Source: Caballeronia arationis (GTDB taxonomy: Bacteria; Pseudomonadota; Gammaproteobacteria; Burkholderiales; Burkholderiaceae). From it: a stretch of 64,000 nucleotides of DNA. Shown here in pieces: positions 36,109 to 44,029 of this stretch. The first letter of the stretch is position 1. Every line of letters starts with the position of its first letter. The notes beneath the pieces were generated by a model. It saw nothing but the letters and a program-made list of their open reading frames with translations, ran no database searches and was not told where the DNA came from. The stretch is from NCBI RefSeq assembly GCF_001544975.2, contig NZ_FCOG02000010.1, positions 62,001 through 126,000 on the forward strand, in the 5' to 3' direction. Made by a program: the position numbers and the translations under genes.

Positions 36109-37148
36109 AAAAAGTCCTGATCCTGGGTGTCAACGGCTTCATCGGCCATCACCTGTCCAAGCGCATCCTCGAAACGACCGACTGGGAAGTCTTCGGGATG
36201 GACATGCAAACCGACCGCCTCGGCGACCTCACGAATCACGAGCGGATGCACTTCTTCGAAGGCGACATCACGATCAACAAGGAGTGGGTCGAGTATCACG
36301 TGAAGAAGTGCGACGTGATCCTGCCGCTCGTCGCGATCGCCACGCCCGCGACCTACGTGAAGCAGCCGCTGCGCGTGTTCGAACTCGACTTCGAGGCGAA
36401 CCTGCCGATCGTGCGTTCGGCCGTGAAGTACGGCAAGCACCTGGTGTTTCCGTCGACCTCGGAAGTCTATGGCATGTGCACCGACGAGCAGTTCGACCCG
36501 GAAGAGTCGCTGCTGTCGTATGGCCCGATCAACAAGCCGCGCTGGATCTACGCGTGCTCGAAGCAGCTGATGGATCGCGTGATCTGGGGCTACGGCATGG
36601 AAGGGCTGAACTTCACCCTGTTCCGTCCGTTCAACTGGATCGGCCCGGGCCTCGACTCCATCTACACGCCGAAGGAAGGCAGCTCGCGCGTGGTCACGCA
36701 GTTTCTCGGCCACATCGTGCGCGGCGAGAACATCAGCCTGGTCGACGGCGGAGCGCAGAAACGCGCGTTCACCGATATCGACGACGGCATCGGCGCGCTG
36801 ATGAAGATCATCGAGAACAAGGACGGCATCGCGACGGGCAAGATCTACAACATCGGCAATCCGGCGAACAACTTCTCTGTGCGCGAACTTGCGCACAAGA
36901 TGCTCAAGCTCGCGAACGAGATTCCGGAATACGCGCAGAGCGCCAAGGACGTGCAACTCGTCGAGACCTCGTCGGGCGCTTATTACGGCACGGGCTACCA
37001 GGACGTGCAGAACCGCGTCCCGAAGATCGACAACACGATGCAGGAACTCGACTGGAAGCCGCTCGCCACGATGGACGATGCACTGCGCAAGATTTACGAG
37101 GCGTATCGCGGCCACGTCGGCGACGCCCGCAAGCTGGTCGAAGGCTGA
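36105..37148 (+). CDS. arnA2: UDP-glucuronate oxidative decarboxylase (ArnA C-terminal half as a separate gene)
   Basis: The 347-residue SDR-superfamily enzyme oxidises and decarboxylates UDP-glucuronate to UDP-4-keto-arabinose. It shows the nucleotide-binding GVNGFIGHHL near the N terminus, FPSTSEVYGM with the catalytic Ser-Glu pair, the Y-x3-K in WIYACSKQLMDR and FRPFNWIGPG, all as in the C-terminal half of E. coli ArnA. Translation is coupled to the formyltransferase gene by a 4-base overlap, which keeps the two activities balanced without a fusion. The symbol is provisional. Confidence 0.93.
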   Translation: MKKVLILGVNGFIGHHLSKRILETTDWEVFGMDMQTDRLGDLTNHERMHFFEGDITINKEWVEYHVKKCDVILPLVAIATPATYVKQPLRVFELDFEANLPIVRSAVKYGKHLVFPSTSEVYGMCTDEQFDPEESLLSYGPINKPRWIYACSKQLMDRVIWGYGMEGLNFTLFRPFNWIGPGLDSIYTPKEGSSRVVTQFLGHIVRGENISLVDGGAQKRAFTDIDDGIGALMKIIENKDGIATGKIYNIGNPANNFSVRELAHKMLKLANEIPEYAQSAKDVQLVETSSGAYYGTGYQDVQNRVPKIDNTMQELDWKPLATMDDALRKIYEAYRGHVGDARKLVEG

Positions 37149-37157
37149 GGCTCACGC

Positions 37158-38054
37158 GTGGCCCGGATCGTCCTGAAGATCGACGTCGACACGCTGCGCG
37201 GCACGCGTGAAGGCGTGCCCAATCTCGCGCGCCTGCTCGACAAGTACAGCGCCCGCGCCACGTTTCTTTTCAGCCTCGGGCCGGATCACACCGGCTGGGC
37301 GCTGCGGCGCGTGTTCCGGCCAGGGTTCCTGAAGAAGGTGTCGCGCACGTCGGTCGTCGAGCATTACGGCGTCAAGACGCTGATGTACGGCGTGCTGCTG
37401 CCCGGACCCGATATCGGGCGGCATGCCGTCGCCGAGATGCGCGCGATCCACGAAGCCGGCTTCGAATGCGGCATCCACACGTGGGACCACGTCTATTGGC
37501 AGGATAACGTGCGTGCGCGCGACCGCGCGTGGACCGTCGCGCAGATGCAGCAGAGCCATGCGCGCTTCATCGAGATATTCGGTGCGCCGCCCGTCACGCA
37601 CGGCGCGGCCGGCTGGCAGATGAACGGCCACGCGTTCGAGCAGATCGACGCGTGGGGCATGCAGTATGCTTCCGACGGCCGTGGACACACGCCGTATATC
37701 CCCGTGCTGGACGGCCGCACGCTCAGGCACATCCAGATGCCGACCACGCTCCCGACGCTCGACGAAGTACTGGGCGTCGACGGCATCGACGTCGGCAATG
37801 TCGCGGCCCATCTGCTGCGCCATACGGCGAACAATCCGCACGATCAGGTTTTCACGCTGCATGCGGAACTCGAAGGGCAGAAGCTCGCGCCCGTCTTCGA
37901 TCAACTGCTCGCCGGCTGGCGGGCGCAGGGACACGGCTTCGCGACGATGGGCGACTATCACGCGACGCTAGACCGCTCGACACTGCCCACGTACCCTGTG
38001 ACGTGGGGCGAAATTCCGGGCCGCGCGGGCGAACTGATCGTCCAGCCGGGCTGA
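37158..38054 (+). CDS. arnD: 4-deoxy-4-formamido-arabinose-phosphoundecaprenol deformylase
   Basis: ArnD removes the formyl group from undecaprenyl-phosphate-Ara4FN before the sugar is flipped. The 298-residue polysaccharide-deacetylase-fold protein begins at GTG 37158 with IVLKIDVDTLRGTREGVPNL (the DVD metal motif) and has GFECGIHTWDHVYWQ (H-x-W-D-H metal ligands) and THGAAGWQMN. It closes the arn operon, 9 bases after the decarboxylase gene. A 105-base gap separates it from bcp. Confidence 0.93.
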   Translation: MARIVLKIDVDTLRGTREGVPNLARLLDKYSARATFLFSLGPDHTGWALRRVFRPGFLKKVSRTSVVEHYGVKTLMYGVLLPGPDIGRHAVAEMRAIHEAGFECGIHTWDHVYWQDNVRARDRAWTVAQMQQSHARFIEIFGAPPVTHGAAGWQMNGHAFEQIDAWGMQYASDGRGHTPYIPVLDGRTLRHIQMPTTLPTLDEVLGVDGIDVGNVAAHLLRHTANNPHDQVFTLHAELEGQKLAPVFDQLLAGWRAQGHGFATMGDYHATLDRSTLPTYPVTWGEIPGRAGELIVQPG

Positions 38055-38159
38055 AAGTCGGCCTTTGCGGTGGCGTCATCGGGCGCCGCTCGCCCCTCGC
38101 TTGGCCTTGAATCCGGTCAACCCGGCTTCAGGCACCCCACAACAACAGGAGAAACGTTC

Positions 38160-38621
38160 GTGCCGATTGCAGTCGACCAGCCCGTCCCCGATTTCACCGC
38201 GCCCTCGACGGCAGGTGTTTTTACGCTTTCCAGCCTGCGTGGCAAAAAGGTCGTCCTCTTTTTCTATCCCAAGGACAACACGCCCGGCTGCACGACGGAA
38301 AGCCTGCAGTTCCGCGACCTGTATCCGCAATTCCAGGCGGCAGGCGCCGAAGTGGTCGGCATTTCGCGCGACAGCCTCAAGTCGCACGACAACTTCAAGG
38401 CGAAGCTCGAACTGCCGTACGCGCTGGTGTCGGATGCCGACGAAGCGATCTGCGCGCTCTTCGGCGTCATCAAAATGAAGAAAATGTATGGCAAGGAAGT
38501 ACGCGGCATCGAACGTTCGACCTTCCTCGTCGACGCCGACGGCGTGCTGCGCCACGAGTTTCGCGGGGTGAAAGTGCCCGGGCACGTCGAAGCCATTGTG
38601 GACGCTGTACAAGCGCTTTGA
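38160..38621 (+). CDS. bcp: Thiol peroxidase Bcp (PrxQ family)
   Basis: The start is GTG 38160, 8 bases after an ACAGGAG sequence. The 153-residue peroxiredoxin has the peroxidatic C44 in DNTPGCTTES. E. coli Bcp has its resolving cysteine five residues later; here that position (49) is leucine. The only other cysteine is C98 (ADEAICALFG). It therefore belongs to the Bcp group that works with one active-site cysteine or with a distant resolving partner. It should reduce hydroperoxides with thioredoxin or a similar donor. Confidence 0.92.
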   Translation: MPIAVDQPVPDFTAPSTAGVFTLSSLRGKKVVLFFYPKDNTPGCTTESLQFRDLYPQFQAAGAEVVGISRDSLKSHDNFKAKLELPYALVSDADEAICALFGVIKMKKMYGKEVRGIERSTFLVDADGVLRHEFRGVKVPGHVEAIVDAVQAL

Positions 38622-38634
38622 GGCCGGTTATATT
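38606..38634 (+). promoter_or_regulatory. Sigma-70-like promoter at the end of bcp
   Basis: TGTACA (38606-38611, four of six match TTGACA) and TATATT (38629-38634, five of six match TATAAT) are separated by exactly 17 bases. The element overlaps the bcp stop codon, and would start transcription near 38641, just ahead of a structured region that ends in a terminator. Confidence 0.5.
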
Positions 38635-38640
38635 GGTTCT

Positions 38641-38806
38641 CAATGAGCGCCTGTCCACCCCATTCCTCCTGCCGTAGCGCCCGCCACCACGCGCCTTTCA
38701 GCGCGGTCGGCATGGACCCGGGCTACGTGGCGAAGGAGAGCGTGAGGCGCCTCTTGATCGATGTCGAGCCGCTGTTTCCCATCATCGGGACGGCGGCTTT
38801 TTTGTT
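38641..38806 (+). ncRNA. Candidate small RNA between bcp and phoH
   Basis: A sequence of about 165 bases runs from the predicted start point to a strong terminator without a credible gene. The two halves can pair as a long rod: GCGCCT (38647-38652) with AGGCGC (38745-38750), CTCCT (38666-38670) with AGGAG (38734-38738), CGCCAC (38682-38687) with GTGGCG (38727-38732), and an apical hairpin 38690-38694 with 38701-38705. It could be an independent small RNA or simply a structured bcp 3' end. I do not recognise a known RNA family; 6S RNA was considered because of size and rod shape but lacks a clear central bubble. Confidence 0.4.
38766..38806 (+). terminator. Rho-independent terminator between bcp and phoH
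   Basis: AGCCGC (38767-38772) pairs with GCGGCT (38793-38798), with an inner TCCC/GGGA pairing around an ATCATC loop, followed by TTTTTTG. It terminates bcp read-through and the candidate small RNA before the phoH gene. Confidence 0.8.
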
Positions 38807-39017
38807 TGCGTCGCGAATACGCCACGCCTCCGGCGCCCGGCTCGTGACGTCAGTTTCTCAAGCAACCTCCAAGGAGCCGATCGAAACCTAGGCGAACCGG
38901 CGTTTTCGACAACGAAGCGCGTCTCCGGGCGCAAACTGCACGATCCGTACTACGGCTTACCAGCAGGATGCGACAGGCGGCGCACGATACACGACCCGAT
39001 TCCTTTCGAGGGAAACC

Positions 39018-40874
39018 ATGCCTTTGCCTACCGCCCCCGCCAAGCTCGGCAACCTCCTGCCGTCTGAAGAATACAAAGCCAAAGCCCGGCCTGCGAAACA
39101 GTCGAAGAAGCAGGAAGGCGATGAACCCGAGGTCGCCGAGTACGGCTCGGCTGCCGTCGGCAGCGCCCGGCCCGCCGCGAACGCGGCGAGCGCGCTGCAC
39201 GCCGTAGCGAGCGAGACGATCGCGCGCGCCAAGGCCGCGCCCGCCGCGGCCAAGACGGAGACGCCAGCGCCCGCCGCGCGCAGCCGTCGCTCGAAACAGA
39301 CCGCAGCCCTGTTGCAGCCGGCACCGGCGCCGAGCGTCGATGAAGACGAAGTCGTCAAGCCCGTCGCGCGCGAAGCACGCGGCGAAGCGCGTGGCGAAAC
39401 ATCCGCGCCGGCAGCGCCTGCAGCCGTCGCCGAGTCGCGCGCGCAGAACAAGCGCCGTCAGCGCGGCCAGCCGGAAGTGGAGATGCGCAAGCTCTTCGTG
39501 CTCGACACCAACGTGCTGATGCACGATCCGAGTTCGCTCTTCCGCTTCGAGGAACACGACGTCTATCTGCCGATGATGACGCTCGAGGAACTCGACAACC
39601 ACAAGAAGGGCATGTCCGAAGTCGCGCGCAATGCGCGGCAGGTGAGCCGCACGCTGGATGCGCTCGTCGCGCATGTCGGCGAGATGTCGGCGGGGCTGCC
39701 GCTGTCGTCGCAGGGCAATCGCGACGCACTTGGCCGCCTCTACTTCCAGACGACCCTCACGCATATCGAGCCGGTCGAAGGCCTGCCCGTCGGCAAGGCG
39801 GACAACCAGATCCTCGGCGTCGTGCGCGCGCTGCAGAAAGAGCGCGAGGACCGTCAGGTCGTGCTGGTGTCGAAGGACATCAACATGCGCATCAAGGCGC
39901 ATGCGCTGGGCCTGCCCGCCGAGGATTACTTCAACGACCAGGTTCTCGAAGACAAGGACCTGCTCTATTCCGGCGTGCGAGCGCTGCCCCAGGACTTCTG
40001 GACCAAGCACGCGAAGGGCATGGAAAGCTGGCAGGACACCAAGACCGGCACGACGTATTACCGCGTGACGGGGCCGCTCTGCGCATCGATGCTCGTCAAC
40101 GAGTTTGTTTATCTGGAGCCGCAGAATGGCGAGCCGTCGTTCCATGCGGTTGTGCGCGAACTCAACGGCAAGACGGCGCTCCTGCAGACGCTGCGCGACT
40201 ACGGCCATCACAAGAACAATGTGTGGGGCATCACGGCGCGCAATCGCGAGCAGAATTTCGCGCTGAACCTGCTGATGAACCCGGAAGTCGATTTCGTCAC
40301 GCTGCTCGGCCAGGCGGGTACCGGCAAGACGCTGATGGCGCTCGCCGCCGGCCTCGCGCAGGTGCTTGACGACAAGCGCTACAACGAGATCATCGTAACG
40401 CGCGCGACGGTTCCGGTCGGCGAGGACATCGGCTTTCTGCCGGGCACCGAGGAAGAGAAGATGCAGCCGTGGATGGGCGCGTTCGACGACAACCTCGAAG
40501 TACTGCAGAAAACCGACGACGCCGCCGGCGAATGGGGCCGTGCAGCGACGCAGGAACTGATCCGCTCGCGCCTGAAGGTGAAGAGCATGAACTTCATGCG
40601 CGGCCGGACGTTCGTCGACAAATACGTGATCATCGACGAAGCGCAGAACCTGACGCCCAAGCAGATGAAGACGCTCGTCACCCGCGCGGGTCCGGGCACG
40701 AAGATCATCTGTCTCGGCAACATCGCGCAGATCGACACGCCTTATCTGACCGAGGGCAGTTCGGGGCTCACCTACGTGGTCGACCGCTTCAAGGGCTGGA
40801 CGCACAGCGGTCACGTGACGCTCGCGCGCGGCGAGCGCTCGCGGCTAGCGGACTACGCGTCCGACATCCTGTAA
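39018..40874 (+). CDS. PIN-PhoH family ATPase (PhoH2 type)
   Basis: The 618-residue protein has a low-complexity Ala/Pro/charged N-terminal segment (about 20-150), a PIN nuclease domain that starts at KLFVLDTNVLMHDPSSLFRF with the conserved acidic residues, and a C-terminal PhoH ATPase with Walker A GQAGTGKTLMALA (about 430) and Walker B VIIDEAQNLTP. PIN-PhoH fusions in actinobacteria act as RNA helicases and nucleases; the proteobacterial role is not settled. A GAGGGAAA sequence precedes ATG 39018. It is followed by a strong terminator. Confidence 0.9.
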   Translation: MPLPTAPAKLGNLLPSEEYKAKARPAKQSKKQEGDEPEVAEYGSAAVGSARPAANAASALHAVASETIARAKAAPAAAKTETPAPAARSRRSKQTAALLQPAPAPSVDEDEVVKPVAREARGEARGETSAPAAPAAVAESRAQNKRRQRGQPEVEMRKLFVLDTNVLMHDPSSLFRFEEHDVYLPMMTLEELDNHKKGMSEVARNARQVSRTLDALVAHVGEMSAGLPLSSQGNRDALGRLYFQTTLTHIEPVEGLPVGKADNQILGVVRALQKEREDRQVVLVSKDINMRIKAHALGLPAEDYFNDQVLEDKDLLYSGVRALPQDFWTKHAKGMESWQDTKTGTTYYRVTGPLCASMLVNEFVYLEPQNGEPSFHAVVRELNGKTALLQTLRDYGHHKNNVWGITARNREQNFALNLLMNPEVDFVTLLGQAGTGKTLMALAAGLAQVLDDKRYNEIIVTRATVPVGEDIGFLPGTEEEKMQPWMGAFDDNLEVLQKTDDAAGEWGRAATQELIRSRLKVKSMNFMRGRTFVDKYVIIDEAQNLTPKQMKTLVTRAGPGTKIICLGNIAQIDTPYLTEGSSGLTYVVDRFKGWTHSGHVTLARGERSRLADYASDIL

Positions 40875-40893
40875 GGCGTTACGACGCGGTTTC

Positions 40894-40928
40894 AAACGGC
40901 CCGGCAGCTTTCCGCCGGGCCGTTTTTC
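40894..40928 (+). terminator. Rho-independent terminator after the PIN-PhoH gene
   Basis: AAACGGCCCGGC (40894-40905) pairs perfectly with GCCGGGCCGTTT (40914-40925) with an 8-base loop, then TT and CTTT. It starts 20 bases after the stop codon. Confidence 0.9.
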
Positions 40929-41053
40929 TTTGGGGTTCGTCCTGGACGCGCAACACTTGGCGCGCATTCTTCATGTAAAACATCAGGAAAACTTGCTGGA
41001 GCCCCGTGCGGCGGGCTAGTATCGGCAGACTGCCCTGCGCTCGTCCCTCTGAA

Positions 41054-42004
41054 ATGCGTCGATTCTGGTTCTCGCTGCTCGTTACGATTCTGCTCGCCGC
41101 CTGTGGCAGCGCGCCGCAGAACGTATCGCGCAAACCCGCCTCCAGTTCGACCGCCAGCCGTACCTTCCCCACACCCTCCGGTTTCCCCAATTTCGTCGAT
41201 CACAGCGTCGGGCGCGAAGAGATTTCGATTCAGGCGATGTCGCTCGTGGGCGTTCCGTATCGCTGGGGCGGGAATACGCCCGACGCCGGCTTCGATTGCA
41301 GCGGGCTCGTGCGGTATGTAGTGGACCGGGCGGCGTCGGTGAACCTGCCCCGCACGACCGCCGACATGAGCAGCCGCGGCGAATCGGTCGAGCCGGACGA
41401 AGTCGCGCCCGGCGACCTGATCTTCTTCAACACGACCGGACGGCCGCATTCGCATGTGGGCATCTATGTCGGCAAGCTGCGATTCGTGAACGCGCCGTCG
41501 ACGGGCGGCACCGTGCGGCTCGACTACCTGACGAATCCGTACTGGGCGAAGCGCTTCGATGGAATCCGGCGCGTCGCGCCGCCGAAGTCCACGCCAACAC
41601 CGTTCGACGGGCCGACTTATCTCGCGTCGCCGGGGAATGCCGCGCCTTCAGCCACGGTTGTCGATCGGACGGAAGCGCCGGCGCAAACGCGCGTGGTGAA
41701 TGCCACCCACGCTGCGCCTTCGGATCGTTTCGAGCCGTCCGCGGTGCAATCGCAAGCCCGCATGGCAGGCGCCACAGTCGATCCACGCGCGCAGCCGCAA
41801 GGCGCGAGTGCCGCCGACCAGTTCGAACCGCCGCCATCGGCACTCGCGGCAGCGCAGCGACAGGCGGGGGCCGCCGGCGCGGTATCGCCCGCCGAACCGC
41901 CCGCTCGCGTGATGCGCGCATCGACCGGCACGCTTGCTGCACCGCGTCCGAGCACGCCTCCCGCCGACGATCCGATCGCCCGCTTCGCCACCGGCAGCGA
42001 CTAA
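41054..42004 (+). CDS. NlpC/P60 family lipoprotein, cell-wall endopeptidase
   Basis: The 316-residue product starts with a lipoprotein signal (lipobox LAAC, C17), so it is probably anchored to the outer membrane. The NlpC/P60 domain (about 52-175) has the catalytic C82 in FDCSGLVRYV and H134 in HSHVGIYVG; the third polar residue falls at N146 (FVNAPS), where Spr-type enzymes have histidine. It should cut peptide bonds in peptidoglycan. The C-terminal 140 residues are Ala/Pro-rich and disordered, with a repeated D-x-FEP motif at 224-228 and 255-259. ATG 41054 was chosen since it begins the signal peptide. Confidence 0.88.
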   Translation: MRRFWFSLLVTILLAACGSAPQNVSRKPASSSTASRTFPTPSGFPNFVDHSVGREEISIQAMSLVGVPYRWGGNTPDAGFDCSGLVRYVVDRAASVNLPRTTADMSSRGESVEPDEVAPGDLIFFNTTGRPHSHVGIYVGKLRFVNAPSTGGTVRLDYLTNPYWAKRFDGIRRVAPPKSTPTPFDGPTYLASPGNAAPSATVVDRTEAPAQTRVVNATHAAPSDRFEPSAVQSQARMAGATVDPRAQPQGASAADQFEPPPSALAAAQRQAGAAGAVSPAEPPARVMRASTGTLAAPRPSTPPADDPIARFATGSD

Positions 42005-42066
42005 CCTTTGTCCGCGCGTCTCTGCTATCGTGTCCGATTATCTCGGCTAGATAGGAGCGCAACGTC

Positions 42067-42873
42067 ATGGACCTGGGACTTGCCGGCAAGGTCGTCCTGA
42101 TTACGGGCGGCAGCAAGGGAATCGGTTTCGCTTGCGCACGCGCATTCGCGAACGAAGGCGCCAAAGTCGCGATCGTGTCGCGCGATGCGGCCAACCTCGC
42201 CCGCGCCCGCGAGCAACTGGCCAACGAGGGCCATCACGTGCATCTCGCCCGCGCCGACCTCCACGAAGCGCACAGCGCGCAGGATATCGTCGAGGAAGCG
42301 ACCGGCGCGCTCGGTCCCATCGACATCCTCATCAACAGCGCGGGCGCGGCGAAGCGCTACGACCCCGACACGCTCGATGCCGCCGCGTTCAAGGCGGCGA
42401 TGGACGCCAAATATTTCTCCTACGTCTATCCGCAGCAGGCCGTGCTGAAGCAGATGGCCGAGCGCGCGCGGGCGAACCCGAAGGCGGAACCGGGGGTCAT
42501 CGTCAATATCATCGGGATGGGCGGCAAGATCGCGAGCGACATCCATATCGCGGGCGGCGCGGCAAACGCTGCGCTGATGCTCGCGACAGTCGGCCTCGCG
42601 CACCACTATGCGAAGCTCGGCATCCGCATCAACGCGATCAATCCGGGTGCTACGCTGACCGAACGCGTCGAGGAAGCGCTCGCGCTCGAGGCGCAGCAAC
42701 AGGGCATCACGCGCGACGAGGCGCTTGAGCGCAGTCAGGCGAACGTGCCGCTCGGGCGCTATGCAAAACCGGAGGAAATCGCCGACGTCGCGCTCTTTCT
42801 GGCGAGCCGCCGCGCGAGTTATGTATCGGGCGCGATCATCCCGATGGACGGAGTCTCTGCGCCGCTCATCTGA
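42067..42873 (+). CDS. SDR-fold protein lacking the catalytic triad
   Basis: The 268-residue Rossmann protein has a cofactor loop TGGSKGIG (13-20), an NSAG motif (90-93) and a C-terminal SGAIIPMDG, so it is a classical short-chain dehydrogenase by fold. The Ser-Tyr-Lys triad is missing: by alignment of the AAL helix and spacing, Ser becomes G150, Tyr G163 and Lys N167 (HIAGGAANAAL). It may bind NAD(P) without acting as a normal dehydrogenase, or use other residues. Frame and codon usage are intact, so it is not a decayed gene. It stands alone between nlpC and the converging pit gene. Confidence 0.85.
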   Translation: MDLGLAGKVVLITGGSKGIGFACARAFANEGAKVAIVSRDAANLARAREQLANEGHHVHLARADLHEAHSAQDIVEEATGALGPIDILINSAGAAKRYDPDTLDAAAFKAAMDAKYFSYVYPQQAVLKQMAERARANPKAEPGVIVNIIGMGGKIASDIHIAGGAANAALMLATVGLAHHYAKLGIRINAINPGATLTERVEEALALEAQQQGITRDEALERSQANVPLGRYAKPEEIADVALFLASRRASYVSGAIIPMDGVSAPLI

Positions 42874-42911
42874 GCGGCGCAGGCGCTTGCTCCGTCAAAG
42901 GCAGGAAGCCG

Positions 42912-43922
42912 TCAAAGGAAGTGGTGGCCGAACCACCAGCCAGCGGCCGCGAGCGCGGCCGAGGCGGGAATCGTCAGAATCCAGGCCCACACGATGTTGC
43001 CCGCGACACCCCAGCGCACCGCGCTGAACTTCTGCGTCGCGCCGACGCCGACGATCGCGCCGGTAATCGTGTGCGTCGTCGACACCGGAATGCCGAGGAA
43101 CGAGGCGACGAACAGCGTGATCGCCCCGCCCGTTTCCGCGCAGAAGCCGCCGACCGGCTTCAGCTTCGTGATCTTCTGGCCCATCGTACGCACGATCCGC
43201 CAGCCGCCGAAGAGCGTGCCGAGCCCCATCGACAGATAACAGCCGCCGATTACCCACACGGGAGGCGCATCCGAGCTCGCCGACGCGTAGCCGGTTGCGA
43301 TCAGCAGCATCCAGATGATGCCGATGGTCTTCTGCGCGTCGTTGCCGCCGTGGCCGAGCGAATACAGTCCCGCCGAGACGAGCTGCAGGCGCCGGAATCG
43401 CCGGTCGACGCGCGAGGGCGGTGTGCGGAAATACATCCACGACACGAGCAGCATGAAGAACGAGCCCAGCACGAAGCCGAGCAGCGGCGAGATGAAGATG
43501 AACGAAACGGTTTTGAGGAGGCCGTCGACGTTGAGCGAACTCCAGCCCGATTTCGCCAGCGCCGCGCCGACGAGACCGCCGATCAGTGCATGCGACGAAC
43601 TCGACGGAATGCCGTAATGCCACGTGACGATGTTCCAGCCGATCGCGCCGACGAGCGCGCCGAAGATCACGTAATGGTCGACGATATTCGGATCGATCGT
43701 GCCCTTCCCGACCGTGGCCGCCACCTTCAGGTGGAAGATGAAATAAGCGATGACGTTGAATGCGGCGGCGAACGCGACCGCCTGTTGCGGCTTGAGCACG
43801 CCGGTCGAGACGACCGTGGCGATGGAGTTGGCGGCGTCGTGAAAGCCGTTCATGAAGTCGAACACGAGTGCGACGAGAACGAGCGTGGCGACTGCCCAGA
43901 TTGCGAGTTGAATCGAATGCAT
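42912..43922 (-). CDS. pit: Low-affinity inorganic phosphate transporter Pit
   Basis: The 336-residue membrane protein has the two PiT-family repeats: FDFMNGFHDAANSIATVVSTGVL near the N terminus and GGNDAQKTIGIIW in the middle, plus about nine hydrophobic segments including SSSHALIGGLVGAAL and VSTTHTITGAIVG. It imports phosphate with protons, probably as a metal-phosphate complex. The DUF47 protein encoded upstream (107-base gap) is the usual partner. Confidence 0.94.
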   Translation of the reverse strand: MHSIQLAIWAVATLVLVALVFDFMNGFHDAANSIATVVSTGVLKPQQAVAFAAAFNVIAYFIFHLKVAATVGKGTIDPNIVDHYVIFGALVGAIGWNIVTWHYGIPSSSSHALIGGLVGAALAKSGWSSLNVDGLLKTVSFIFISPLLGFVLGSFFMLLVSWMYFRTPPSRVDRRFRRLQLVSAGLYSLGHGGNDAQKTIGIIWMLLIATGYASASSDAPPVWVIGGCYLSMGLGTLFGGWRIVRTMGQKITKLKPVGGFCAETGGAITLFVASFLGIPVSTTHTITGAIVGVGATQKFSAVRWGVAGNIVWAWILTIPASAALAAAGWWFGHHFL

Positions 43923-44029
43923 CGGTGGTGGTTGTTTAACCCGTTTTTTTGACGCTGTTTGCGGCGGATTGCAGCTTCACGCCAGCCGCGCAGAGGATAC
44001 CCGCGCGGCCGCGGCGCCGCGTTCCGGCT

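Noticed and set aside
38641..38806. Identification of the candidate RNA as 6S RNA
   Set aside because: Length and rod shape are similar, but the large central bubble flanked by stable stems is not apparent and the 3' end is a separate terminator hairpin.
38643..38891. An 82-codon plus-strand frame that begins at ATG 38643 inside the candidate small RNA
   Set aside because: It has no ribosome-binding site, runs through the strong terminator, and its codon use is unlike the neighbouring genes.
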